A DNA stretch of 60,549 bases from an uncultured Verrucomicrobiota bacterium. GTDB taxonomy: Bacteria; Verrucomicrobiota; Verrucomicrobiia; Verrucomicrobiales; Verrucomicrobiaceae. Positions 25,125-34,410 of this stretch are shown here, in pieces; the first letter of the stretch is position 1, and each line of letters starts with the position of its first letter. The translations under genes and the position numbers were made by a program. The stretch spans positions 1-60,549 of the forward strand of contig CAINGK010000136.1 in assembly GCA_903848465.1 (NCBI GenBank). Reading direction: 5' to 3'. The notes under the pieces were generated by a model. The model ran no database searches and was not told where the DNA came from. It saw nothing but the letters and a program-made list of their open reading frames with translations.

Positions 25125-26964
25125 TACCAACTACCGGCACCAGCAACCGTGACGGATGCTCGGCATCGCAATAGATGCGATTGGTTTGCTTCACCTTCTC
25201 GCCGTCATCGCTCCAAGGCTTCCCAGTACCGGGGTTCACATCAAAGCGGGGGAAATTGCTGGAGGTGATCATGACGCGGACGCGGTGACCGGTGTTAAGG
25301 ATGAGGCTGGTGGACCAGCAATCGACGGTGACTTCTTCGATCTGACCGGGCGTGAGCGGCTCGGGCTGCTCGCGGGATTTGCGGTAACGCAGGCGCTGGA
25401 TGCCCTCCGCCATGAGCATGCTGCGGCCGTCGGGATACACATCACAAATGCGCACGGAGAGGTCGGTGTCTGCCGCGCTGGAGGAGACGAAGATTTTGGC
25501 CCACAGACGACCGGTGATTTCCACCGGCTTATCGAGTGCCTCGCTGGTGAAGACCACGGCGTCCTCGCGGCTCTCGACCTTGCGCTGGTCCATCGGTCCG
25601 CGCTCGATGGTGAGGTTGTTGCCGCCAGTGGTGGGGCATGGGTTCGCGGGATCAAAGGTGTATTCGTGGTGGGCAGATCCTGACGCGGGTGCTTGCAGTG
25701 ACAGCTTTTTGTCTGCGGTGAGATACACGAGCGTTTCTTTGGCCGGGATGGGCCAGTCATTCGCGTAGCGCCATTCGTTGCCTGGAGCGCCGGACGTGCT
25801 GGTGTCTCCCATCACGTAGTAGGCCACGGCGGGTTCTTTCTCGATGCCGTTGTCGTCACCTTTCAAGTAGTGCTCAAACCAGCGGCCCGCGCCGTACTGC
25901 TGCGGCGGCTTGGCATTTGGAAAGGTGAGCTGACCGGCGGGCATGTGGCCGATGCCATGATGCCAAGGCCCCATGATGAGCTTCTGCGTGCCCTTTGAAC
26001 CCGGCGCACCATGATGCTGCCTGCCCATAAACTGATTGAGCGTGCCCTGCGCAAACATGTCGAACCAGCCGCCGACGTTGACTGCGGGCACGGTCATCAC
26101 TGCAAACTTCGTGTTCGTGTCGTTCGCACGCCAGTAAGCGTCGTAGCTCGGGCGCTCGTGGTTGATGGACAGCGCCTTGGGATCAAACTTGTTGCCGTTG
26201 ATCCAGTTCTCCACGTCGGCCTTGCGGAAGGCGCTGCCAATGTAGCTCACGTCCGAATACATGTCCGCCGGTGCCACGCTGATGTACTGCGCCTTCAAGG
26301 CATCGGGTGCCGCGCCCGCCAGCAGGTTCTGCGTGATGCCGCCCGCCGAACCACCGACCGTGCCAATGCTGCCATTGCACCAGGGCTGCTGCTTGATCCA
26401 TGCCACCGTATCCACTCCATCCTGATGCTCACCCCAGCCGCAGCCGATGAAGGGGATGTTCTCGCCCTCGGACTCAAAGCGTCCGCGCATGTCCTGATTC
26501 ACGAAGACGTAACCGCCCTCGGCGAAGTTCGGCGCGCTCTCATTGTGCTTGAGCCGGTTGTAGGGCGTGCGTGCGAGAATGACGGGAAACGGCCCCTCAC
26601 CACGCGGCATGTAGATGTCCGTCGCCAGCTTGATGCCGTCTCGCATCGCGAGCTTCTCGGTCTTTTTCTCCACCGGCTTTGTATATTCCGCGACCTGCTT
26701 GAGCCAGCTCTCAGATGACACCGATTTGTCCGTCGTCGCTGCATGAGAAAACATCGCCGCAATCTGCCGCGCCCACTGCTCGCCGTGGTTCTTCTTCACA
26801 AACTCGACCGCCTGCGCCTGCTCATCGGTGGAGAGCGCGTTGTTGTGGTCCATGTCCGCTTGCGGAAACAAGGCCCTCAGCTTCGCCGCCAGCACCTCAT
26901 CCGCCGAGGCATAGCAAGAGACCAGGAACAACGAGACGGCCAGCAGCAGGAGCGATGATTTCAT
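25120..26964 (-). CDS. CocE/NonD-type hydrolase, lipoprotein with an EF-hand segment
   Basis: The protein has 614 residues. The lipobox LVSC puts the lipidated cysteine at C17. A 12-residue EF-hand loop lies at D37-M-D-H-N...E48 (DMDHNNALSTDE), so calcium binding is likely. Residues 105-370 form the X-Pro dipeptidyl-peptidase/CocE alpha/beta-hydrolase domain: MRDGIKLATDIYMPRGEGPFPVIL.RTPY, with nucleophile S206 in GTVGGSAGG. The C-terminal region (about 420-610) is the PepX_C jelly roll (AKIFVSSSAADTDLSVRICDVYPDGRS). It probably cleaves esters or acyl-amino bonds at the cell surface. The ATG at 26964 is chosen because the upstream open frame runs into the RNase P RNA gene. Confidence 0.88.
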   Translation of the reverse strand: MKSSLLLLAVSLFLVSCYASADEVLAAKLRALFPQADMDHNNALSTDEQAQAVEFVKKNHGEQWARQIAAMFSHAATTDKSVSSESWLKQVAEYTKPVEKKTEKLAMRDGIKLATDIYMPRGEGPFPVILARTPYNRLKHNESAPNFAEGGYVFVNQDMRGRFESEGENIPFIGCGWGEHQDGVDTVAWIKQQPWCNGSIGTVGGSAGGITQNLLAGAAPDALKAQYISVAPADMYSDVSYIGSAFRKADVENWINGNKFDPKALSINHERPSYDAYWRANDTNTKFAVMTVPAVNVGGWFDMFAQGTLNQFMGRQHHGAPGSKGTQKLIMGPWHHGIGHMPAGQLTFPNAKPPQQYGAGRWFEHYLKGDDNGIEKEPAVAYYVMGDTSTSGAPGNEWRYANDWPIPAKETLVYLTADKKLSLQAPASGSAHHEYTFDPANPCPTTGGNNLTIERGPMDQRKVESREDAVVFTSEALDKPVEITGRLWAKIFVSSSAADTDLSVRICDVYPDGRSMLMAEGIQRLRYRKSREQPEPLTPGQIEEVTVDCWSTSLILNTGHRVRVMITSSNFPRFDVNPGTGKPWSDDGEKVKQTNRIYCDAEHPSRLLVPVVGK

Positions 26965-27062
26965 GAAGAGAGTGTAGGCCGCTGAGTGATTCCGCACGAG
27001 GTTTGATATGACAACAGGCGCACGTTCAGAACAGCGGGTTGGCGGGGTGCCCCACAAAGGCG

Positions 27063-27090
27063 AAGGCGCCGGGATTTCTCCCGACGCCTT
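27063..27090 (-). terminator. Hairpin at the 3' end of the RNase P RNA gene
   Basis: On the minus strand aaggcgtcggga and tcccggcgcctt pair over 12 positions around a 4-base loop, starting seven bases after the mature 3' end. The run of T is weak, so termination efficiency is uncertain, but the position is right for an rnpB terminator. Confidence 0.65.
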
Positions 27091-27096
27091 CATTGT

Positions 27097-27518
27097 GGAT
27101 CGGCCCTCATAAGCCGGATTCTGTGTCCCCGATGCCTTGCGGCACCTGGCTGTGATCATTTATCTGTCGGGCTGAGCGACCAGCCCGCCCCTGCTTGCGC
27201 AGTGGAGCGACTATTACCCGGAGGTATCCATCCCTTGCGGGACTTGCGGCCAGGCGGGCCTTTCTCCTGTTCTGTCTTGCACCGCATGAGGTTTGTCGTG
27301 CCCCCTTCCTCGCGGTTGGGGCGGTGGGCTCTTACCCCGCCGTTTCACCCTTACCCACGCTTGCGCGCAGGCGGTTTGTTTTCTGTGATACTGTCTGTGA
27401 CTGCGGCTTGCACCGCAGCCCCCACGCTTTCACGTGGCATGCTGCCCTGTGGTGTCCGGACTTTCCTCTGGCATCTCCGCCTTGCAGCAAAAATGCCAGC
27501 GATCACTCCGGCCGACCC
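27097..27518 (-). ncRNA. rnpB: RNase P RNA (class A)
   Basis: This is the catalytic RNA that removes tRNA 5' leaders. On the minus strand the universal core gaggaaagtccggac is at 27454-27468. The conserved aacaaaccgcc and gggtaagggtgaaacgg segments lie at about 27338-27380, gtaatagtcgctcc lies near 27203-27216, and the 3' part with acagaatccggcttatga is at about 27106-27123. Helix P1 forms exactly between gggtcggcc (27510-27518) and ggccgatcc (27097-27105), which fixes both ends. The length, 422 nt, is normal for bacterial type A. Confidence 0.95.
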
Positions 27519-27524
27519 GCTGTT

Positions 27525-27553
27525 AGAGTAATGGGCTTCTGCCCAAAGGGCAA
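27525..27553 (-). promoter_or_regulatory. Sigma-70 type promoter of rnpB
   Basis: On the minus strand TTGCCC (27548-27553), a 17-base spacer and TACTCT (27525-27530) lie seven bases before the P1-defined 5' end at 27518. The spacing fits a vegetative promoter. Confidence 0.6.
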
Positions 27554-27629
27554 GCCGGGTGTGAGTGGAAAGAAATCACGCAACTTTCCCGCCCGGGCCG
27601 GTGTTAAGGCGCTTGCACCCACCACCGCC

Positions 27630-28133
27630 ATGAAACTCCTGCCTACCTTCCTGCTCGCCCTCACGGTCAGTTTCTCTCTGACCCATGCCGCAGACGCCCC
27701 TAAACAACGCCCCGGTGCGGCAGGTGCAGGTGGCGGCCAGGGCCGCGAGAAGATGAAGGAGATGATGCTGCAGAAATTTGACACCAATAAAAACGGCACT
27801 CTGGACCCGGATGAGAAGGCCGCGATGATGAAAGCCATGCAGGAGCGCAAAGGCGGTGCCCCAAAGGGGGGCTCCCCCGGTGCCAAAGGCGGTGCAACCA
27901 AGGGGGGCGGGCAGATGCAGGAGATGATCCTGCAAAAATTTGATGCCAACAAGAACGGCGTGCTCGATCCCGATGAAAAAGCTGCCGCTATGAAGGCCAT
28001 GCAGGAGCGCAGGGCCCAGGCCGGAGGTGCCCCGGGAACGGGTGGCCCAGCCAAAGGCGGCACCAACTCCGAAGGTGGCAGCAAATTTCGCCGTCCGCCG
28101 GAAGCGCCGAAAGGTGCTGATACCTCCAAGTAA
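27630..28133 (+). CDS. Exported EF-hand protein with two calcium-binding loops
   Basis: The protein has 167 residues. A signal peptide (about 1-20, ending THAAD) is followed by an internally duplicated unit: K.KEMMLQKFDTNKNGTLDPDE and Q.QEMILQKFDANKNGVLDPDE, each a complete EF-hand loop, each followed by KAA.MKAMQER and a Gly/Pro/Ala-rich linker. The final 30 residues are basic and proline-rich. It probably binds calcium in the periplasm or outside the cell; such small proteins are common in Verrucomicrobia and Planctomycetes. The ATG at 27630 is selected because the frame upstream crosses rnpB. Confidence 0.85.
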   Translation: MKLLPTFLLALTVSFSLTHAADAPKQRPGAAGAGGGQGREKMKEMMLQKFDTNKNGTLDPDEKAAMMKAMQERKGGAPKGGSPGAKGGATKGGGQMQEMILQKFDANKNGVLDPDEKAAAMKAMQERRAQAGGAPGTGGPAKGGTNSEGGSKFRRPPEAPKGADTSK

Positions 28134-28138
28134 ACCAG

Positions 28139-28163
28139 CTGCGGGCAGAAGTGCCCGCATCAC
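28139..28163. repeat. Single 24-nt palindrome of the BIME-like family, copy C
   Basis: The unit gctgcgggcagaagtgcccg, continuing catcac, is the same family as copies A and B, in single form. It fills the gap between the convergent EF-hand and DUF3828-like genes and starts five bases after the EF-hand stop codon. Confidence 0.7.
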
Positions 28164-28170
28164 TTGGGAT

Positions 28171-28638
28171 TTACTTCGCGACACTGTCCTTCAGCAGCTT
28201 CAGCAGTGCATAGTCGGCGTACTGAATGTCGCTGATCTTCCACGCGCCGCCCTGCTGCACGCAGTGGAAGGTGATGCTCTTCTTCTCTTTGAAGTTCACG
28301 AAAGTCACCAGCACGGTGGTCTTGCCCTCTGCCGTCTTGGCGGGATGAATGACGAATTCCTTGATCTCCATGTCCTGGGCGTCATAGAGCGGATCGCCGT
28401 CGATCGCGCCAACCTCGCCTTTGGAGGTAGTGGCGTCTTTCCAAATGAGATCGCCGAGTTCCTGAGTGAAGTAGTGGTCCACCAGCGCCCGGTTCTTGTC
28501 CTGGAAGAACGGCGAGGCTTTGTTCTTCTCCGACTTGTAGAGTTCAGCGACGAGCGAATCAGGCGTGGCTGCTTTTTCAGCAGCGTGAAGCGTCAGACCG
28601 TAGGAAACGAACAGCAGGAGCAGAGAAAAGAGGCGCAT
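28171..28638 (-). CDS. DUF3828-like exported protein
   Basis: The protein has 155 residues with a signal peptide (about 1-19, ending LHAAE). The mature part has the DUF3828 arrangement: SLVAELYKSEKNKASPFF, LVDHYFTQELGDLIWKDA, then GAIDGDPLYDAQDMEI and a final WKISDIQY. The fold resembles NTF2/cystatin-like domains that bind ligands without catalysis. It follows the sulfatase by 44 bases on the same strand and may be cotranscribed with it. Confidence 0.75.
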   Translation of the reverse strand: MRLFSLLLLFVSYGLTLHAAEKAATPDSLVAELYKSEKNKASPFFQDKNRALVDHYFTQELGDLIWKDATTSKGEVGAIDGDPLYDAQDMEIKEFVIHPAKTAEGKTTVLVTFVNFKEKKSITFHCVQQGGAWKISDIQYADYALLKLLKDSVAK

Positions 28639-28682
28639 GCGGCTGTTATCGCCGTAAATGCGCCAAAGTCGAGTTCATCGTC

Positions 28683-30212
28683 TCACTCGTCCGCGGCCTT
28701 TTTGCCTTTCTTCTTGGGTGCTTCAGGCAGGGGCACGCCGCGCTGGCGAGCCTCCCATTCGGCGTAGCCTTTGTGGGTGCGGTTGCCGAGGTATTTGTAG
28801 GTGTCAAAGATCGCCTCATTGCCGAGCACACGGGGGTCTTTTTCCTCTTTGAGGATGGACTCCAGCTTGGTGCGCAGCTCCTGCTTCTTCGCCGCGAACT
28901 GTGGGTCCTTGGCCAAATTCTTGAGGCACTCGGGATCTTTGGCGATGTCGTACAGCTCTTCTTCCGGACGGTAGTTGAAGGCGAGATCATAGAACACCCC
29001 CTTGTTCTCCACGATCCAGGATTTCGTAGGCCCGTCGTCGCAGTTGCCATAGCCGGTTTCGGGATTGCAGGCAGGCCAGCGTTCGGGGTGGTAGTTGTGG
29101 CTGTAGAAAAACTCGGGCGTGCGGATGGCGCGCACAGGGTAGCCCCAGTCGTTCGGACGTCCCAGATCATGGCGCTCCTTGCCCGCCAGCATGATCTTGC
29201 GGTCTTCGATGAAGCCGCTCTTTTCACTGCGCAGAATGTTCACCAGGCTGCTGCCGCTCATCTGCTCATGCTTCGGCAGTCCGGCGAGTTCAAGATACGT
29301 CGGCGCAAGATCGCGCACATTGATGAAATCTTCGACCACACGCCCCGGCTTGATCCCCTTCCCCCAGCGCATGGCCAGCGGCAGATGGTAGCCGTCTTCA
29401 TAAATCTGCCCCTTCACGCGAGGAAACGGCATGCCGTGATCTGAGGTCACAATGACCAGTGTGTCATCCAGCAGGCCGGACTTCTCCAGCAGATCGAGCG
29501 TGCGCCCGATCTGCTGATCGCCCCATTCGACTTCGATCGCGTAGTCGGCCAAATCACCGCGCACCGTCGCGTTGTCAGGCAGGTAACCAGGCACCTTCAC
29601 GTCCGCGAGTTTCTTGCCTAGACGCACACCGGAGTCGAGTTCGTAGGCCCGGTGCGGCTCCTTGAACCCCATCCAGAAGCAGAAGGGCTGTGCTTTTTCG
29701 CGCTGCGTCAGAAAGGCTGCAAAGTTGCGCGGGTAGTCCGTGTTGGTGATGCCCTTCGCTGGCACTTCCTGCTTGAACTGGTCAAACGAAGGCCCGGCAG
29801 GATTGCGCGTACGGCCTTCGAGTTTGAATTCTCCCGGCCCCCAGCCCTTGCCGGTCAGGCCCACGGTGTAGCCGCTTTTTTCGAGGAGGTCGGGGTACAC
29901 AGCAAACTTGGACGGAAAGATGCCACCATGACAGACGGCCTCCTCAAGCTGCCAGGTGTTGCGCCCCGTGAGCATCGTGGCACGGCAGGGGCTGCACTTC
30001 GGATTGGAGGTGAAGGCGTTTTTAAACAGCACCCCTTCCTTCGCCACGCGGTCAAAGTTGGGTGTCTTGACCCAGTCACAGCCATAGGCACCCGCATGCT
30101 GCCAGCCCCAGTCATCAAAGATGATGAAAAGGATATTCGGGCGGGGCGCATCCGCAGCCTGAATGCTGGAGACAAGGGCCAGCGCGGCAAGAACGGGCAG
30201 AAGCAATTTCAT
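28683..30212 (-). CDS. Sulfatase (formylglycine type)
   Basis: The protein has 509 residues with a signal peptide (about 1-20). The sulfatase start RPNILFIIFDDWGWQHAG supplies metal ligands (DD). The modification motif C73-S-P-C-R in NPKCSPCRATMLTGRN would be converted to formylglycine by a maturase acting on C/S-x-P-x-R; no maturase is encoded in the window. TSDHGMPFPRVKGQIYEDGYHLPLAMRW holds the second metal cluster. It probably removes sulfate from polysaccharides in the periplasm. A 26-base gap after gcvP places it at the end of the glycine cleavage cluster, an unusual neighbour. Confidence 0.93.
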   Translation of the reverse strand: MKLLLPVLAALALVSSIQAADAPRPNILFIIFDDWGWQHAGAYGCDWVKTPNFDRVAKEGVLFKNAFTSNPKCSPCRATMLTGRNTWQLEEAVCHGGIFPSKFAVYPDLLEKSGYTVGLTGKGWGPGEFKLEGRTRNPAGPSFDQFKQEVPAKGITNTDYPRNFAAFLTQREKAQPFCFWMGFKEPHRAYELDSGVRLGKKLADVKVPGYLPDNATVRGDLADYAIEVEWGDQQIGRTLDLLEKSGLLDDTLVIVTSDHGMPFPRVKGQIYEDGYHLPLAMRWGKGIKPGRVVEDFINVRDLAPTYLELAGLPKHEQMSGSSLVNILRSEKSGFIEDRKIMLAGKERHDLGRPNDWGYPVRAIRTPEFFYSHNYHPERWPACNPETGYGNCDDGPTKSWIVENKGVFYDLAFNYRPEEELYDIAKDPECLKNLAKDPQFAAKKQELRTKLESILKEEKDPRVLGNEAIFDTYKYLGNRTHKGYAEWEARQRGVPLPEAPKKKGKKAADE

Positions 30213-30237
30213 GCGCCGTGAAACGCTCCTGCGGTCC

Positions 30238-33066
30238 TCAACTTGCAGCCGCTTCTTCCACACTCACGCAGGTGCAAACGAGATGTCGGTCGCCATAGAC
30301 ATTGTCGATGCGCGAGACCGGCGGCCAGTATTTGGACTCCTGCACCCAGGGCAGCGGGAAGGCGGCGGCTTCACGCGTGTAGGCGTGCGTCCAGTCGCTT
30401 TTGGTGACGGCTGCTGCGGTATGCGGGGCCATTTTGAGCGTGTTGTCCGTCGGATGATACTGACTGCTTTCCACGCCGACCATTTCCGCGTGGATGCACT
30501 GCATGGCCTCGCAGAAGCGGTCGATCTCCGCCTGGCTCTCGCTCTCCGTGGGCTCGATCATGAGCGTGCCTGCCACAGGCCAGCTCATCGTTGGCGCGTG
30601 GTAGCCGAAGTCCATCAGCCGCTTCGCCACGTCTTCAACGGTGACCTTGTGGAAATGGCTGAAGTCGAGGATGCACTCGTGCGCGACGAAACCCTTGGCA
30701 CCTTTGTAGAGCGTGGGGAAATTCGCTTCCAGCTTCCTCGCGATGTAGTTCGCGTTGAGGATGGCGTACTTGGTCGCATCAACGAGGCGCGGCCCCATCA
30801 TGGCGATGTACATCCAGGAGATGGTGCAGATGCTGGCGCTGCCCCAGGGCGCGGAGCACACTGCACCTTCACGGCGGTCCGGCCGCCAGGTGTGGTGCCC
30901 TGGCAGATGCGGGCGCAGATGCGCGGCCACAGCGATGGGACCAACGCCCGGCCCGCCACCCCCATGCGGAATGCAGAAGGTCTTGTGCAGATTCAGATGG
31001 CACACATCCGCGCCGATGCGCCCCGGCGAGGTCAGCCCCACCTGCGCGTTCATGTTCGCACCGTCCATGTAAACCTGACCGCCGTGCTCATGCACCAGAC
31101 GGCAAATTTCGACGATGGACTCTTCAAATACGCCGTGCGTGGAGGGATAGGTGACCATCAGCGCGGCCACCTTGGTTTTATGAGCGTCCAGCTTCGCCTT
31201 CAAATCATCGACGGCAATGTTGCCGTGGTTGTCACACGCCACGGGCACCACTTTGAAGCCGCACATGACTGCGCTGGCCGGGTTCGTGCCATGCGCCGAA
31301 GTGGGGATGAGGCAGACATCGCGGTGGTCTTCGCCACGCGCTGCATGGAAGCGCTTGATCGCCAACAGGCCGGCGTATTCACCCTGAGATCCCGCATTCG
31401 GTTGCAATGAGACGGCATCAAAGCCGGTGCATTCGGCCAGCCACGCTTCGAGATCGCCAAACATGGAGCGGTAGCCCTCGGTCTGATCCTGCGGCGCAAA
31501 GGGGTGCAGACCATTCACCTCCGGCCAGCTCAGAGGCATCATCTCCGCCGCTGCGTTCAGTTTCATGGTGCATGAGCCGAGAGGAATCATGCTGCGGTTC
31601 AGCGCGATGTCCTTTGACTCCAGACGGTGCAGGTAGCGCATCATCTCCGTCTCGGAGTGGTACGAGTTAAACACCGGATGCGTCAGAAACGCGGAGGTGC
31701 GATGGTGCTGCGCGGAGCAGTGCAGCGGAGAGGCGTCATCAAGCACCGGCGGTTGCTGGGCCTTGGAAATGCCGAACGCGGTGGCAAGATTGAGCAGTTC
31801 CTCCTCCCGCACGCGCTCGTCGAGCGCGACGCTCACGGTGGTGGCGTCGATCTTGCGCAGATTGATGCCGAAGATCAGCGCGCGTTTGAGCAGGTCATCG
31901 GCGTTCGGCACGCGCACGCTGATGGTGTCAAAGAAGTCGTCGCTCAACACGTCCAGGCCTGCACGCAGCAGCTCGCCCGCCAGCCACACCGCCGCGCCAT
32001 GCACGCGGTGCGCGATGGTCTTGAGACCCTGCGGCCCGTGATACACCGCATACATGGAGGCCATCACCGCGAGCAGAACCTGCGCGGTGCAGATGTTGCT
32101 GGTGGCCTTTTCTCGGCGGATGTGCTGCTCACGCGTTTGCAGAGAAAGCCGATACGCCGGCCGGCCGGAGGCATCCTTGGAAACACCGATCAAGCGGCCG
32201 GGCAGGCGGCGCTTCAAGGCATCCTTGACGGCCATGAACGCGGCATGCGGCCCGCCAAAACCCAGGGGCACGCCGAAGCGCTGGCTGTTGCCCACGCAGA
32301 TGTCTGCCCCAAATTCACCTGGCGGACGCAGCACAGTGAGCGCTAGCAGATCGGCGCTGACGATGAGCAAAGCCCCTGCCTCATGAGTCTCCGCCGCCAG
32401 TTCGGCAAAATCATGAATGATGCCCTGCGTGTCAGGATACTGAACGAGAACGGCGGCCAGTCCTTTGGTCCCGTCATGCTTCCATTTCAGCACATCTCCC
32501 ACTTCCACGCGAATCCCCAGCGCGTCCATGCGTGTGCGCAGCACTTCGATGTTGTGGGGATGGCACTGGTCCGAGACAAACACGCGCGAGGCCCCGGCCA
32601 CCTGCGCCACCGCCAGGCCCAAAGCCTCGGCACAGGCGGTGCCTTCATCGAGCAGCGAAGCGTTCGCGACATCCAGCGCCGTGAGGTCGCGGATCATCGT
32701 CTGGAAATTGATCAGTGCCTCAAGACGACCCTGGGCGATCTCAGCCTGATAAGGCGTGTAGGCGGTGTACCAGCCGGGATTTTCCAGGATGTTCCGCTGG
32801 ATGACCGGCGGCGTGAAGGTGTCATGGAACCCGAGGCCGATGAACGAGCGCATGACCTTGTTGAGGCCCATGATCTGCCGCATGCGGCGCAGGGCCTGCT
32901 CCTCACTCAGCGGTGGTGCCAGATTGAGCGGCTCACGCACGCGAATGCCCTCGGGCACCACCTGATCAATGAGCGCGTCGAGCGTTGTGAAACCGAGCGT
33001 TTGCAGCATGCTCTCCGCCTCGGCGGCGGAGGGACCAATGTGACGGCGGGAGAAATTTGTGGGCAT
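30238..33066 (-). CDS. gcvP: Glycine dehydrogenase (decarboxylating), P-protein
   Basis: The protein has 942 residues, the length of the single-chain form. It decarboxylates glycine and passes the aminomethyl group to lipoyl-GcvH. It begins FSRRHIGPS and has the N-terminal domain ([40 protein letters not shown]). The C-terminal half carries [15 protein letters not shown]..., [12 protein letters not shown] and the PLP lysine in [21 protein letters not shown]. The start ATG at 33066 gives the usual N-terminus. It is the third gcv gene of the cluster, separated from gcvH by a hydroxylase gene. Confidence 0.97.
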   Translation of the reverse strand: MPTNFSRRHIGPSAAEAESMLQTLGFTTLDALIDQVVPEGIRVREPLNLAPPLSEEQALRRMRQIMGLNKVMRSFIGLGFHDTFTPPVIQRNILENPGWYTAYTPYQAEIAQGRLEALINFQTMIRDLTALDVANASLLDEGTACAEALGLAVAQVAGASRVFVSDQCHPHNIEVLRTRMDALGIRVEVGDVLKWKHDGTKGLAAVLVQYPDTQGIIHDFAELAAETHEAGALLIVSADLLALTVLRPPGEFGADICVGNSQRFGVPLGFGGPHAAFMAVKDALKRRLPGRLIGVSKDASGRPAYRLSLQTREQHIRREKATSNICTAQVLLAVMASMYAVYHGPQGLKTIAHRVHGAAVWLAGELLRAGLDVLSDDFFDTISVRVPNADDLLKRALIFGINLRKIDATTVSVALDERVREEELLNLATAFGISKAQQPPVLDDASPLHCSAQHHRTSAFLTHPVFNSYHSETEMMRYLHRLESKDIALNRSMIPLGSCTMKLNAAAEMMPLSWPEVNGLHPFAPQDQTEGYRSMFGDLEAWLAECTGFDAVSLQPNAGSQGEYAGLLAIKRFHAARGEDHRDVCLIPTSAHGTNPASAVMCGFKVVPVACDNHGNIAVDDLKAKLDAHKTKVAALMVTYPSTHGVFEESIVEICRLVHEHGGQVYMDGANMNAQVGLTSPGRIGADVCHLNLHKTFCIPHGGGGPGVGPIAVAAHLRPHLPGHHTWRPDRREGAVCSAPWGSASICTISWMYIAMMGPRLVDATKYAILNANYIARKLEANFPTLYKGAKGFVAHECILDFSHFHKVTVEDVAKRLMDFGYHAPTMSWPVAGTLMIEPTESESQAEIDRFCEAMQCIHAEMVGVESSQYHPTDNTLKMAPHTAAAVTKSDWTHAYTREAAAFPLPWVQESKYWPPVSRIDNVYGDRHLVCTCVSVEEAAAS

Positions 33067-33119
33067 CGAAATCGGAGCGGTTTTGGGAGGCCGCAACGGT
33101 ACCTAGCCGGACGCCGATG

Positions 33120-33944
33120 TCACTTGCCAAACAAGGCCCAGAATTTTTTCTCTGAATCCTTTTGCTTGCCCTTGGCTTCGCGCAAAAACGGTGCCAGCGC
33201 GGCCAGGTTCATGATCCAGTGATTGAAGAAGTGAATCGGTGTGCGCAGCGGACGTTCAAAATCCACAAACAGCACCACCCGGTAGCCGTCGGTGTCGTTC
33301 CAGACTTCATGATTATAAGTGTCATCAAAGATGATCGCGCGCCCCTCCTGCCAGGAATACACCTGGTCGGCAATGCGAATGCGGCACTGTTCGCGTGGTT
33401 CTGGCACCATCAGCCCGAGATGCATGCGCAGCACGCCCGCCCAAGGTCCGCGATGATTGGGAATATGCTTCTGCGGCGAAAGGATGGAGAAGAAGCCGGT
33501 GGTGCAGCCAGGAATCTTGGCCAGCACATTCATGGTCTCCGGGCAATGACGGGCGTTTTCCGCGCAGTCCATGCCGACCCCTTTGAGGAAGAAAGTCTTC
33601 CACTGGTCATCCCCCTGGATCATGCCGACTTCCTTCACGATGTCCTGAAAACTGGGCATCGCATCGCGGTGTGTCATCACCGCGTCGAGTTCGGCGCGCA
33701 CCTTCTGCCAGTCTGCTTCGACGTCCTTGACCCAGGGGAAATGCCGCGAGTCATAGATCGGTGGATCGCCATGCACAGAACAATACGCAATGACCGCCTC
33801 GACGAGATCCTGCAAGCGGTTGGTGATACGCTCCACCCAGCCGCTGGCCGGAAAGGTGCGGTGACGGCGGTGATAGGCATCAATCGGCTTGAGCTGGAAG
33901 CCGACAGGGACAGTGGCAATGGAAGAGGAGGCTTCGGGAGGCAT
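33120..33944 (-). CDS. Aspartyl/asparaginyl beta-hydroxylase family protein
   Basis: The protein has 274 residues from the ATG; an in-frame GTG would add 12. Residues about 105-235 are the Asp_Arg_Hydrox (PF05118) double-stranded beta helix: ILSPQKHIPNHRGPWAGVLRMHLGL, then YSWQEGRAIIFDDTYNHEVWNDTDG.RVVLFVDFERPL. The iron ligands are probably the His in IPNHRG and the His in YNHEVWN, and the arginine in GYRVVL binds 2-oxoglutarate. Relatives hydroxylate Asp/Asn residues or lipids (LpxO, OlsC). A hydrophobic segment near the end (FFNHWIMNLAALAPF) hints at membrane contact. It is inserted between gcvH and gcvP with 53- and 67-base gaps. Confidence 0.85.
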   Translation of the reverse strand: MPPEASSSIATVPVGFQLKPIDAYHRRHRTFPASGWVERITNRLQDLVEAVIAYCSVHGDPPIYDSRHFPWVKDVEADWQKVRAELDAVMTHRDAMPSFQDIVKEVGMIQGDDQWKTFFLKGVGMDCAENARHCPETMNVLAKIPGCTTGFFSILSPQKHIPNHRGPWAGVLRMHLGLMVPEPREQCRIRIADQVYSWQEGRAIIFDDTYNHEVWNDTDGYRVVLFVDFERPLRTPIHFFNHWIMNLAALAPFLREAKGKQKDSEKKFWALFGK

Positions 33945-34011
33945 GGATCGGAAGTCTGTGATGAGTAACGAATCTGTCACTCATTGCAGCCAAAAAAAAT
34001 CCGCAACCGGT

Positions 34012-34392
34012 TCAGGCGATGTGCTTGCCGTAGGCGGCAGCATCCATCAGCGCCTCGAACTCCGCCGGGGTGGAGGGCTGAATTTTAAAAATCCAGCCGC
34101 CAGCGTAGGGGTCACGGTTGAGAAGACCGGGGTCGCCGGTCAGCGCCTCATTGATGGCTACGATCTCACCCGCCACCGGAGCATAAATGTCACTCGCCGC
34201 TTTGACCGACTCGATCACGCACACCTGCTGCCCTGCACTGACCTGGGTGCCCACTTTGGGCGGGTCCACGAAGACCACATCCGTCAGTTCCGCCTGCGCA
34301 TGATCCGTGATGCCGACCGGAGACGGGCTTTGGGTGGGATCGATCCATTCGTGGGAGTCGCGGTAGCGGAGTTGTTCAGGGACGTTGCTCAT
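34012..34392 (-). CDS. gcvH: Glycine cleavage system H protein
   Basis: The protein has 126 residues. It carries the lipoyl arm that shuttles the aminomethyl group between P, T and L proteins. The lipoylated lysine is K64 in [21 protein letters not shown]. The N-terminus [11 protein letters not shown] and the end GGWIFKI are canonical. The start ATG lies 18 bases after the gcvT stop, so the two are cotranscribed. The lipoamide dehydrogenase (L protein) is not in this window. Confidence 0.97.
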   Translation of the reverse strand: MSNVPEQLRYRDSHEWIDPTQSPSPVGITDHAQAELTDVVFVDPPKVGTQVSAGQQVCVIESVKAASDIYAPVAGEIVAINEALTGDPGLLNRDPYAGGWIFKIQPSTPAEFEALMDAAAYGKHIA

Positions 34393-34410
34393 GAGGATGT
34401 CTGTTGGGAA

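Noticed and set aside
27195..27629. Long open frame preceding the EF-hand gene
   Set aside because: The stretch to 27518 is antisense to the RNase P RNA gene, and the signal peptide starts at 27630.
30163..32346. Plus-strand frames opposite gcvP
   Set aside because: They are antisense to the conserved P-protein and lack domain or start signals.
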